This document shows, piece by piece, positions 17,801 through 25,780 of a stretch of 64,000 bases of DNA (position 1 is the first letter of the stretch; the number at the start of each line of letters is the position of its first letter). The position numbers were made by a program, and so were the translations under genes. Below the pieces are notes generated by a model that worked only from the letters and a program-made list of their open reading frames with translations, was not told the origin of the DNA and searched no databases. The DNA is from UBA4742 sp963773335 (GTDB lineage Bacteria > Actinomycetota > Acidimicrobiia > Acidimicrobiales > Acidimicrobilacustridaceae): contig CAVZAT010000004.1 in NCBI GenBank assembly GCA_963773335.1, positions 186,001 to 250,000 of the forward strand, in the 5' to 3' direction.

Positions 17801-18893
17801 TGTCCGTACGATCCGACGAGTCGGTGACCGTCAGCGCGACGACGTAGGTGCCGGCGCGGGTGAAGGTGTGAGCGACCTGAGCGCCGGTGCCCGTGTCCCC
17901 GTCCCCGAAGTCCCACGAGTAGGTCGACAGCGACGCCCCCGCGCCCGGTGTCGACGCCGAGCCGTCGAAGTTCCAGGTCAGCGAACCGGGCGCCGAAGCC
18001 GCTCCGGTGAATGACGCCACGGGCTCGGCACCGAGACCGGGCAGGGCGTGGATCGCCAGATCCTTGACCTGCACGGTACGGCTCCCGTTGTCGGCCATGC
18101 CGTAAGCCGTGATGCGATACCAGTAGGACATCCCGTTCTGGAGCGAAGGGGGCCGCTCCACCTCGATGTTGCACGTGTGGGTCGTGCCCCCGGCACCGAA
18201 GCCGCACGCTGGCGGGAAGTAGTCAGGGGTGGGCGCGGTGATGCCGGGGATGGCGTCGGAGGGCGAGATCACATACGGGTGCACCTCGTAGGTCGGGTCG
18301 TCGGCGGTCCACTTGGTCGACCCCCCGGCGGGGTCGAGGAACGGGGTCTGCGGGGCGCAGAGGTTCGGGATGGTGCCGTTGTTGCAGGCGAAGATCTCTG
18401 GGTAGAAGTAGTAGGAGTCCACCCTGGCGTTCTCGAACACGGGGCCCCCTGGAGGCCCGATCGGGATCGTGGCTCCGGGTGACACCGTGACCGCCACCTT
18501 GTCCCAGGTCTGTCCGTAGTCGGTCGTGGTGTCCTCGTAGGTGGCGCTGACGCTGCCGGCCGTCGGGTTGAAGTCCATGAGGCACTCGCGGTACGGGTTC
18601 GACCGCACGTAGCCCGGCACCCCGAGCGAGTCGGTGCCCCACACGATGCCGTCGCCACCGTCACCGCCGCAGGCGGCCGGTTGCGAGGGGGAGAAGTTGT
18701 GCAGCGGCACCGTCGCGGCCTTCGTGGGGGATGGTGTGGACGTCGCCTGGCTCGACCCGGCCGCAGCCCCGGCAAGGATGCCGAGGAGCAGGACGATGAC
18801 GCTCGCCGACACCGCGACCTGCCGGGCCCGATGGGCTGATCTCCCCCGACCCAGCGCACTCCGAGTCCTGCTCCCGGCGATCTTGGCCGACAT
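14787..18893 (-). CDS. Secreted PKD/beta-helix protein with LPxTG anchor (one frameshift)
   Basis: About 1,370 residues from ATG 18893 with a perfect GGAGGCAACTC ribosome site. Order: signal peptide (AVSASVIVLLLGILAGAAAG); a ~240-residue N-terminal region; a PKD domain (PVASFTGAASAPGS...STYSWDFGDGDTGTG); a CSLREA-like segment (DPECTLRSAIQAL). A long right-handed beta-helix follows with repeated NxIG/NxVG rungs (NVIGARST, NRIGVTSNG, NNTIAGF, NTVGIDHAA). Then come TDGDGIPDVIE, a choice-of-anchor U-like domain ending GGRGDDDTTANG, and a Thr linker. The end is LPATG plus a hydrophobic helix and Arg, a sortase signal. The frame shifts once near 16200. Likely a wall-attached surface or carbohydrate-active protein. 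Confidence 0.85.
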
Positions 18894-19233
18894 GAGTTGC
18901 CTCCGTTCACCCGACGGGCTTGTCCGGGTCATGAGCACCACGGGATTGCGACCACCTGACAACGGGCCCACATCGTCTGGCCAGCCGCCGTCGGATCAAC
19001 GACAAGGGTGTTCTAGCAGGCTGACAGTCGCGACTCCACGGTCGATTCACTCCTGCCACCCGTCGGCGGGCACCGCCGACGGACGGCCGAGTCGAGCCGG
19101 TCGGTCATCCATGACGTCTACGCCCACCCCAAGTTGGAGGGGGTCGCCAAGAGGTATCAGATTCGCGGCGGGCCCACGGAGAAGAGGACGCACAGCCCTG
19201 GACGTTTCTCCGTGTCGAACGGGACCTCCCTCA
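18894..19233. other. 340-bp stretch without a supported gene
   Basis: Lies upstream of the large surface-protein gene and downstream of the P-type ATPase relic. The first ~20 bases hold the ribosome site of the surface protein, so its promoter should be here, but no clear -35/-10 pair stands out. Short readings on the plus strand (for example HPKLEGVAKRYQIRGG near 19125) match nothing I recognise. Confidence 0.5.
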
Positions 19234-19560
19234 TCAGCGCCGGAGGCTACGAACCGTGCTCGTGGCGCGGGCGGAGCTCCTCGGTGGCGTCGACGCCGCC
19301 GCGAGTGCGGCGAACACGAAGATCCTGGCCCACGCCCGCGGCGATTGGTGCGGTCCGGAACACGGTGTTCATCGCCGGGAAGTAGGTCATGGCAAGTTGT
19401 CCGACAGCCTGGACCGTCGCGCCGAAGCCTCGCTCCTCGGCGGCGTCGGCCAGATCGAGGAACTGCATCTGGTCCGTGGCGCGGAAGAGACACCCACGCC
19501 GGGGAACTGAGCCGACCCACCCGTGATGGTCCCGCTCATGGCGTGGCTGCTGACCGACGA
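19234..19560 (-). pseudogene. C-terminal relic of a cation-transporting P-type ATPase
   Basis: In one minus frame: FGATVQAVGQLAMTYFPAMN then TVFRTAPIAAG; after a one-base shift WARIFVFAALAAAS and a stop at 19234. The pattern V...QL.FTY.P.MN..F.TAP followed by a W.RI...A helix is the end of the Cation_ATPase_C domain of P2-type ATPases (last two membrane helices). The catalytic domains (DKTGT, TGDN) are absent. Upstream residues (CLFRATDQMQFLDLADAAEE) are altered. The call rests on this block only. Confidence 0.42.
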
Positions 19561-19626
19561 GGCGTCCCGGTGCCGCCCTGACCGTGAGCCCTCGAGGGCC
19601 ACTGTCGGTGTGCAGATCGGTGCTCA

Positions 19627-20397
19627 TCAGAGGGTGCGGAAGAGGCCGCCGTCGATGAGAACTTGCGCGCCGTTGATGTAGCTGGACGCCTCGCTGGCCA
19701 GGAACACGCAGACGCCGACCATGTCCTCGGGTCGACCGATGCGCCGCAGGGGGTTCATCGACGCCGCCATGGCCTGCGCCTCTGGCCCCCATGCCTTGCT
19801 GATGTCGGTGTCGAAAGCGCCGGGCATGACGAGGTTGACCCGCACCTTGGGTGCCCATGCGCCCGCCAGCCCGAGCGTCAGCGCGTTCAACCCGGCCTTG
19901 GCCATGACGTAGGGCAGGTCGTCGGCGCCCGGGCGGAGCGTCCCGCGGTGGTGACGTTGATGATCGAGCCACCGTCGCCGTCCGCCATGCGCGTCCCGAA
20001 CAGGGCGCTGAGGCGGAACGGGCCCCGTGGCGTTCACCGCATGGACCTTGTCGTACAGCTCCTGGGTCACCGACGGGAGCCCGTCGTAGACGGGCGACAT
20101 GCCCGCGTTGTTGACCAGGACGTCGCAGCGGCCGAACTCGTCATAGACGGCGTCGACCAGCCGGTCGCAGTCGTCCCACCGGCCGACGTGGCAGCTCACG
20201 GGAAGGGCCCGTCGGCCGGTGGCGGCCTCGATCTGGTTGGCCACGGCCTCGCAGTTGTCGAGCTTGCGGCTGGCGATCACGACGTCGGCGCCGGCCGTGG
20301 CGAAGCCCTCCACCACGGCCCGACCGATGCCCCGGCTGCCACCCGTGACCACGGCGACCTTCCCGGTGAGGTCGAACAACTCAGCGGGTGCCTTCAC
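19627..20397 (-). CDS. Short-chain dehydrogenase/reductase (two compensating shifts)
   Basis: 256 residues from GTG 20397. Classical SDR motifs are VAVVTGGSRGIGRAV (NAD(P) binding), DVLVNNAGMSP, YVMAKAGLNALT (catalytic Tyr and Lys, YxxxK), VRVNLVMPGAFDTD and a closing INGAQVLIDGGLFRTL. Between about 19940 and 20030 the residues are scrambled (PVPPQRPVRDAHGGRRRWLD); the alternative frame supplies the expected active-site-serine strand (FGTRMADGDGGSIINVTTAG), so two opposite indels flank it. Substrate unknown; the C-terminal DGGLF end is typical of 3-oxoacyl reductase-like SDRs. Confidence 0.88.
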   Translation of the reverse strand: MKAPAELFDLTGKVAVVTGGSRGIGRAVVEGFATAGADVVIASRKLDNCEAVANQIEAATGRRALPVSCHVGRWDDCDRLVDAVYDEFGRCDVLVNNAGMSPVYDGLPSVTQELYDKVHAVNATGPVPPQRPVRDAHGGRRRWLDHQRHHRGTLRPGADDLPYVMAKAGLNALTLGLAGAWAPKVRVNLVMPGAFDTDISKAWGPEAQAMAASMNPLRRIGRPEDMVGVCVFLASEASSYINGAQVLIDGGLFRTL

Positions 20398-20632
20398 GGC
20401 GTCTTGTCACCCATGTCGCTGCTCCCCTGGCCGAGTCATCTCGAACGAGCCCCTGGCCACCCCATGCCTACCTCAGAGAGAGGATGCGAGGTGGCTCGAC
20501 GCGCTTGGGCCCGGTAGGCCGTGCGACGCACCACGGAGGAGAGGCATGGCGTATCTGGTCACCACGACGACCCTGTCAGGCGGTGGCGAGCGGTCTCCTC
20601 GGGGGTGACGGCGGAGTAGCTTTCGCGGTCTG

Positions 20633-21846
20633 ATGCGACCGCGGAATGGGGCCAGCGAGCAAGGCGACACGGCCGGCGGGGCCCTCAGCCGCAACGTCTA
20701 CGTCGTCTCGCTGGTTTCGTTCTTCCAGGACACCGCGTCGGAGATCCTCTACCCGGTCCTGCCGTTCCTCGTGGTCGGCGTGCTCGGCGCACCGCCCGCG
20801 GTCCTGGGCCTCATCGAAGGGCTCGCCGACGGCACCGCGTCGGCGATGAAGGCCGCATCGGGTCGCCTCGCCGATCTGCGTCACCGCCGACCGCTGGTGG
20901 CGTCAGGCTACGGGATCTCCGCGTTCGGGAAGCTCCTGCTGGCCCTGGCAGGCGCCTGGCCCATGGTGCTCGCCGCCCGCTTCACCGACCGGGTCGGCAA
21001 GGGCCTGCGAGGCCCGCCCCGCGACGCCATCATCGCCGACGAGACGACCCCGGCGAACCGAGGCCGCGCGTTCGGGTTCCACCGGGCTGCCGACACGGCT
21101 GGCGCCGTCGTCGGCCCGCTGATCGGGCTGGGGCTCTACGAACTCGTCGGCCAGCAGTTCCGGCCGCTGCTGTGGATCGCGGTCATCCCCGCCGTCATCA
21201 GCGTCGCGCTCGTGTTCCTCATCCGCGAACGACCCGCACCCGCACATCGGCATCGAGCGGCCCTGGGCGGTCGGTGATCTGCCTCGCCGCTACTGGCGGG
21301 TCGTCACGCTCATCGGGGTCTTCGCGCTGGTGAACTTCCCCGACACCTGCTCCTGCTCGCGCCGAAGACCTCGGCTTCGGTTTCGCCGGCGTCGTCGCCC
21401 TCTACGTGCTCTACAACCTCTCCTATGCGGTGCTGTCGTACCCGGCCGGCCTCGTCTCGGACCGGATCAATCGTCGGGTGGTGTTCGCGACCGGTCTGGT
21501 GTTCTTCGCCGTCGCCTACCTCGGCTTCGGCCTCACCGACACCACTCGCTGGCTCTGGGTGTTGTTCCCCGTCTACGGCGCCTACACCGCCCTCACCGAC
21601 GGCGTGAGCCGAGCCTGGGTGGCCGACCTCGTTCCCGCCGACAGCCGCGGCACCGCACTCGGCATCCACGCCGCCGTCTCCGGTGTCGGTCTGCTCGTCG
21701 CCGGGATGTGGGCCGGCCTGGCGTGGAGCAGCACCGGTCACGTCCCCTTCGTCATCTCCGGCGCCCTCGTGGCCGTCCTCGCCGTCGTGCTCCTCGCGTC
21801 AGGCCGTCTGCTCGCCGACCCCGCGCCCGATGCCAGGCTCAACTGA
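20633..21846 (+). CDS. Major facilitator superfamily transporter (frameshifted)
   Basis: About 404 residues with 12 predicted helices. N-terminal half: NVYVVSLVSFFQDTASEILYP, LPFLVVGVLGAPPAVLGLIEGLADG, RFTDRVGKGLRGPPRDAIIAD (loop motif with GKGLRGPPRD) and NRGRAFGFHRAADTAGAVVG. Shifts near 21240 and 21350 lead to the C-terminal half: VALYVLYNLSYAVLSYPAGL, DRINRRVVFATGLVFFAV and DSRGTALGIHAAVSGVGLLV. It resembles the MFS subgroup containing DTAGAVVGP-type loops often annotated as putative drug or metabolite exporters. Substrate unknown. Confidence 0.85.
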
Positions 21847-21879
21847 CGATGGTGACCAGACCGTGCAGCAGACCCCCGT

Positions 21880-22240
21880 GATCTGGGACGGGTGCAACGG
21901 CTTTCGGACCGAGATCCGGGGCCGTCTCCCGACCACGATGGCCCGGCCCTCGCGGGGGAACTCGTCGACCATGTTCAACAGCTTCAGCGTCGGGCTGTCG
22001 GCGATGCCGTCGAACCTGAGGTCCAGCGCCCACAGGGTGTCGGGTGCGATCGGACACATCGTCCCACGGCGGTCCCGATCCCGGCGGGGCGCTTCTTGCG
22101 CCTGCGGTAGGGCACCTTCAGTCCTTCCTCGGGCCACAGCCGCTGCACCCGCTCGTCGTCCACCCTTCCAACCTCCCGGCGCAACCCGGCCGGAGCCGTA
22201 TCGGTCCTGGCGCATCCTCACGGCGGCCCGGCGTCGGTTC
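21880..22240 (-). pseudogene. IS3 OrfB (DDE transposase) fragment
   Basis: In shifting frames: VQRLWPEEGLKVPYRRRKKR, then TLWALDLRFDGIADSPTLKL with LNMVDEFPREGRAIVVGRR. These correspond to the region around the first two catalytic aspartates of IS3 integrases (WALDFxFD... LNxVDEFTRE). The N-terminal part is short and everything after the second Asp, including the catalytic Glu, is gone at the right end of the element. Confidence 0.7.
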
Positions 22241-22243
22241 GGG

Positions 22244-22477
22244 TCAGAGGGTTCCCTCGGCGATCTCCCGCGGCATGGACTTGTCCAACTCCAACTCCAA
22301 CTTCGCCTCGGCCAGCAACTTCTTCAGGCGCGTGTTCTCCACCTCGAGCTCCTGGAGGCGTTTCGCGTCGCTCGCCTTCATCCCGCCGGCCAACAACTTG
22401 TTGCCCTCGGCCAGCTTGCGGATGATCTGATCCGGCATGTGTCGCCGTCGCTTGGTGATGATGCGGTCCTCCTTCAT
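22244..22477 (-). pseudogene. IS3 OrfA with internal deletion
   Basis: 77 residues. The start KEDRIITKRRRHMPDQIIRKL and the C-terminal leucine-zipper part MKASDAKRLQELEVENTRLK with KSMPREIAEGTL are typical IS3 OrfA. The middle of the helix-turn-helix (the EVCRELEVS...WRNQYGG region of full proteins) is missing between LLA and GGMKASD, about 25 residues. It is therefore unlikely to bind the element ends normally. Confidence 0.75.
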
Positions 22478-22753
22478 CCCGGTCTGGGTCAGCGGGCTCG
22501 CACAACACTTGGACCACTACACGGGGGTCACCGCACGGTCAGGTCGCCATCGTCTTGCAACGCAGCGGGATCTACGATCCTCCGGCTGCCACCGTGCCCC
22601 TCGGGCCGTTCCCTGTTTGAACACGACGTGCTCGACGCGGCCGTCGCCATCCCCAGTGACCTGACCTAGCCAGGCCCAGCGGTCCTCGGCGCCGCCACTG
22701 GTGGGGGTGTCCCCGGACTCGGGCTTGATCAATGCGCCGGTCCTCTGAGGCAA

Positions 22754-23551
22754 TCAGTAGATCGAGAGCATCCCGGCGGCGTTGAGGGTGTTGGTCGGTC
22801 CACTCAGGCTGCCTGACTGGGAGGCGAACGTCCCGGCCGAGACCGGCGTTCGGGTGGACTGACTTACGGCTGCGCCGGTGTTGGTGACTGTCTGGTCTGA
22901 CAGCGTGAACGTCGTCGGCTTGGTGAACGCCGGTATGTTCGCTGCGGTTTGGAGGTAGCCGGCGGTGAAGATCACACCATGGGAGGCCGGCTGCGACCCG
23001 ACCGTGATCGCCGGAGCTGTCAGCGTCAGCGATGTCGCCCGCAGGTATTCCGGGAAGTCCGGAGTCTCGACATGGTCGCGTTGGGAACACGGTGATGACG
23101 AACGCGGCGCGGGAATCCTCGGCCCAGGTGAACGTCGAAGCTCGCGTCGAGCCGGTCGAGGTGTTCGCCAGAACGTCGCAACGGTCATTCCCGATGCCAT
23201 GCTCTGCCAATTCCCGCGGTCCAGCCCGCCTGCGAGGCGGAGATGGAGTAGTTGCCCTTGATCGTGATCGTCGCCACCAGGGACGCCCGTGTTGAGGATC
23301 GCCGGCGCAGTGATGGTCTTCCGCGCCTCTCCGTCGTCGACTGCTTGGACATGAGTTCCTGGGGTACCGGAAGCCAGTGCCGGGGGCACGTCAAAGGCGA
23401 GGACGGTGGGCACCGCCCAGACAGCCCCGCCGGCGATGACCGCACCCTTCAGCAATCGTCGACGCCCGAGCGCCCATCCGTTGCTGCTGGCGCCCGCTTC
23501 GGTCTCCGCAGGCGTCTGCAAGAAGTCGTCAGACCCCGGATCCGTCGTCAC
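22754..23551 (-). CDS. Tat-exported protein of unknown function (frameshifted)
   Basis: Starts at GTG 23551. A twin-arginine signal GRRRLLKGAVIAGGAVWAVP with an AFDVPPALASG cleavage region leads into a mature part that reads THVQAVDDGEARKTITAPAI. In a shifted frame it continues with LVATITIKGNYSISASQAGW and TSTGSTRASTFTWAEDSRAA, then back in frame LTLTAPAITVGSQPASHGVI and FTLSDQTVTNTGAAVSQST, ending AAGMLSIY. About 260 residues rich in Thr/Ser beta-strand-like sequence and without a known domain. At least two indels. Twin-arginine export implies folding before secretion. Confidence 0.6.
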   Translation of the reverse strand: MTTDPGSDDFLQTPAETEAGASSNGWALGRRRLLKGAVIAGGAVWAVPTVLAFDVPPALASGTPGTHVQAVDDGEARKTITAPAILNTGVPGGDDHDQGQLLHLRLAGGLDRGNWQSMASGMTVATFWRTPRPARRELRRSPGPRIPAPRSSSPCSQRDHVETPDFPEYLRATSLTLTAPAITVGSQPASHGVIFTAGYLQTAANIPAFTKPTTFTLSDQTVTNTGAAVSQSTRTPVSAGTFASQSGSLSGPTNTLNAAGMLSIY

Positions 23552-23720
23552 CCTTCTGACGGTACTCCACGAAATGGGCCCCGTCGACTATCGGCCTTTG
23601 GCGGCGTCGGATTCCGGTGCAGGGATGACCGATCGGATTAGTTGAATTGGCAACTGGGCTATCGCAAAATACCGTGGCGGTCTCGCCGGACGCATCGACG
23701 AGCCGGTCGTAGGGAACCGA

Positions 23721-24221
23721 TCAAGCGCCTCGGCAGGCGCGGATCAGGAGAACCCCGAACGTGGCCAGCAAACTGGCGCGGTCCTCGACGATGCCGAGAT
23801 GGGTCTGCACGACGGACTGCCACTCAGGCGGGGCGTCGTCCACGAACCGCCTCGTCCACGCGTGTTTTCAGGTCCCAACCTTCCTTGGTGGTGGGGTCGG
23901 CCCGGCGGTAGACAGCCCAAGAACCGAATGATTCGGCCTGGGCGCATGAGGCGGAGCTATACGAAGGCAGTCCGTCGGACGCGACCGTCTGGGACGAACT
24001 TGATCGAGGGCTCCCGTTGCACCGCCTGCTCGACCCGACCTTTGAGGTAGGCGCTCTGACCCGCTGGCCCCAAAGGGCGCGGATCACGTTGGTCGGGTTC
24101 TCACCAGCGTGGCAAGCTTCAACGCGATGATCATCTCGTCACTGTCAGGGGTCGAGATGGAAGACGACGCCAGCCAGGCCTCATACCTCGCAGCATCCGC
24201 TTCGGTCATGGCCCGATCCAT
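23721..24221 (-). CDS. Hypothetical protein (frameshifted)
   Basis: AGGAGAGGTCGCC precedes ATG 24221. Pieces in successive frames read MDRAMTEADAARYEAWLASS, DSDEMIIALKLATL, GPAGQSAYLKGRVEQAV, VYRRADPTTKEGWDLKTRV and APPEWQSVVQTHLGIVEDRA, ending RACRGA at 23721. They have natural composition, so a real gene of about 165 residues with two or three indels is likely. I do not recognise the family. Confidence 0.4.
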
Positions 24222-24232
24222 GGCGACCTCTC

Positions 24233-24298
24233 CTACCTCAGCAATCCACTGAGCTGTCGGATCGTGTCATTCACCCGCGCCATCCATTCGGCCAACAT
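24233..24298 (-). CDS. Possible 21-residue ORF upstream of the hypothetical gene
   Basis: ATG 24298 with AGGGTGACCCG before it encodes MLAEWMARVNDTIRQLSGLL plus one Arg, amphipathic, ending in TAG inside the ribosome site of the next gene (stop 24233, next start 24221). Such an arrangement fits a leader peptide or coupled microprotein, but chance is quite possible. Confidence 0.22.
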   Translation of the reverse strand: MLAEWMARVNDTIRQLSGLLR

Positions 24299-24399
24299 CG
24301 GGTCACCCTAGCCACCTGCGCACCTTCCCAATGGTGGTCGACACTGATATGTGGATACAGGAGCCACATGGTCCTTTGCCACGCCGATACAGGGCCGGG

Positions 24400-24605
24400 C
24401 TACGAGTCGAGGTCGTCGTCGATCGAGGCGCTGAGCTGTTTGGCAGCCGCCACGAGGGGCGGAGGTCGCTTCCGGGTAGATTCGGGGCTCGGCGACAACA
24501 GCTCGGGATCGATGTCCTTGACCGCCTCGCCGATCTCGATGAGTCGGACGCGCACGGCGTCGAGCTCGATGACGTGGGTTGGCGGCCGCTGCGGGTGCGC
24601 CCCAC
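24400..24605 (-). pseudogene. HepT-like (DUF86) toxin relic 1
   Basis: Contains ELDAVRVRLIEIGEAVKDID, the conserved central helix pair of HepT toxins of MNT-HepT systems, then PELLSPSPESTRKRPPPLVA and AKQLSASIDDDLDS. The segment that should carry the R-x4-6-H ribonuclease motif (PWREIAGMRDxLxHxYF in full proteins) is missing, and the N terminus is not recognisable. No antitoxin nucleotidyltransferase gene is adjacent. Confidence 0.55.
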
Positions 24606-24679
24606 GACCTACACGCTCCTGGCGGAGGCGGTCGCGGCCGAGTCGAACGTGGCGCGTACCCACGTTCCGATCTGTCCCG

Positions 24680-25538
24680 TCACGCGTCGGCCGCGGCCGG
24701 GAACATGTGGTTCATGAACCCGTGGATCTGGCCCGGGTAGCAGATGTCCTCGCGGTCTCGACGCCTGCCTCGCGCAAACGGGTGGCGTACAGCCGACCCT
24801 CGTCGCGCAGGAAGTCGCACCCGCCGAGGATGATGAGCGCCCGAGGCAGCCCGACCAATGATGCCGCATGCAGCGGAGCCATGAACGGGTCGCCGACGAG
24901 ATCACGGCCACCGGTGTACGCGTTCCAGATCCAATCGAGCTCGTCCTCGTACATCGTGAGCCCGGCGAACTCCTGGCGCGACGCCAGCACCGACACCCGT
25001 CGTCGACCGCCGGGTAGATCAGCACGGCCCAGGGCCGACGAGACCGGCATGTGCTGCAATCGGCAGGTGACAGCGGCCGAGAAGGTCCCGCGGCGCACCC
25101 CCCCGCCACGACCACCAAGGAAGCCGCCACACCGAAGCGCCCCGTGTTCGCCAGTGCCCACCTGGTCACGGCCTCGCAGTCGTCGAGGCCCGCCGGGAAG
25201 GGGTGCTCAGGTGCGAGGCGATAGTTCACCGACAAGACCACCGCACCGGTGGCATGGGTGATCTCCCGTGCCACGTTGTCCATGATCCCGACGCTCCCGA
25301 TGCACATCGCACCACCGTGGAAATAGACGATCAGCCCGGAGGGATCACGCTGGGGTTCATAGATGCGAACCAGCACACCGTCCACCATCTCGTCGCGGAC
25401 ATCGCCGACCTCACGGGTCACCGGGAACGGCGAGTCCAGGCTCCGCGCCGGCTCGAGCACATCCCTCATGCGGAAGCTGACCGGGTTGGCCTCCAACCAG
25501 TCAGCGACCCACGGATCAAGCGTCCCTTCGTCGATCAT
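24680..25538 (-). CDS. HSL-family alpha/beta hydrolase/esterase (frameshifted)
   Basis: From ATG 25538 (MIDEGTLDPWVADWLEANPV; GAGGAG seven bases upstream). The oxyanion motif is GLIVYFHGGAMCIGS, followed by VLSVNYRLAPEHPFPAGLDD, typical of hormone-sensitive-lipase-type esterases. The nucleophile GDSAGG region is garbled by indels near 25100 (VVVAGGCAAG). The other frame continues with LTMYEDELDWIWNAYTGG, DPFMAPLHAASLVGLPRALI and GGCDFLRDEGRLYATRLREA (acid Asp). A third frame ends IHGFMNHMFPAAADA with the catalytic His. About 285 residues, normal for the family. Confidence 0.82.
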
Positions 25539-25735
25539 CGATCCGCTCCTCATCGGGGTAAGCGAACATTCGAGGCTCCGTCAGAGCCAGCATGTCAGGC
25601 CAGACCGGCCCCGCACCGTGCGCGCCCCAGAACAACTCGTCGTCCGACTCGCCACTGAGAACCCGACATGGGGCTCCCGGCGCATCCAGGGCGATCTCGC
25701 CGGGCTCGGCCAACCCGCTCGGTCGGCGGCCCGAC
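25516..25735 (-). pseudogene. Fragment of an FAD-linked (PCMH-type) oxidase
   Basis: About 60 residues contain PGEIALDAPGAPCRVLSGES, DDELFWGAHGAGP and LALTEPRMFAYP. The pattern A.GE....S.....DLFWG.RGAGP....VT is the end of the FAD-binding PCMH domain in berberine-bridge-like oxidases. There is no start, FAD-linkage histidine or substrate domain. The assignment is by this one block and uncertain. Confidence 0.35.
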
Positions 25736-25780
25736 ACCGACCGACCACGACCCCGGAAGCACCCATCGCGCTTGGGGTAC

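Larger units (their letters stand above)
21871..22529 (-). mobile_element. IS3-family deletion derivative with terminal inverted repeats
   Basis: A 659-bp element. Ends GACCCCCGTGATCTGG (21871-21886) and CCACTACACGGGGGTC (22514-22529) are inverted repeats matching at 13 of 16 positions, the outer ten perfectly. Inside are a shortened OrfA and a shortened OrfB of an IS3-type transposase reading on the minus strand. A full IS3 element is about 1.2-1.5 kb, so roughly half is missing. I see no target duplication in the 3-4 bases outside the ends. Confidence 0.75.

Noticed and set aside
22572..22753. Minus-strand frame with SGGAEDRWAWLGQVTGDGDG next to the IS3 element
   Set aside because: Looks somewhat protein-like, but has no ribosome site and no recognisable domain, and neighbouring frames are equally open; not enough to call a gene.
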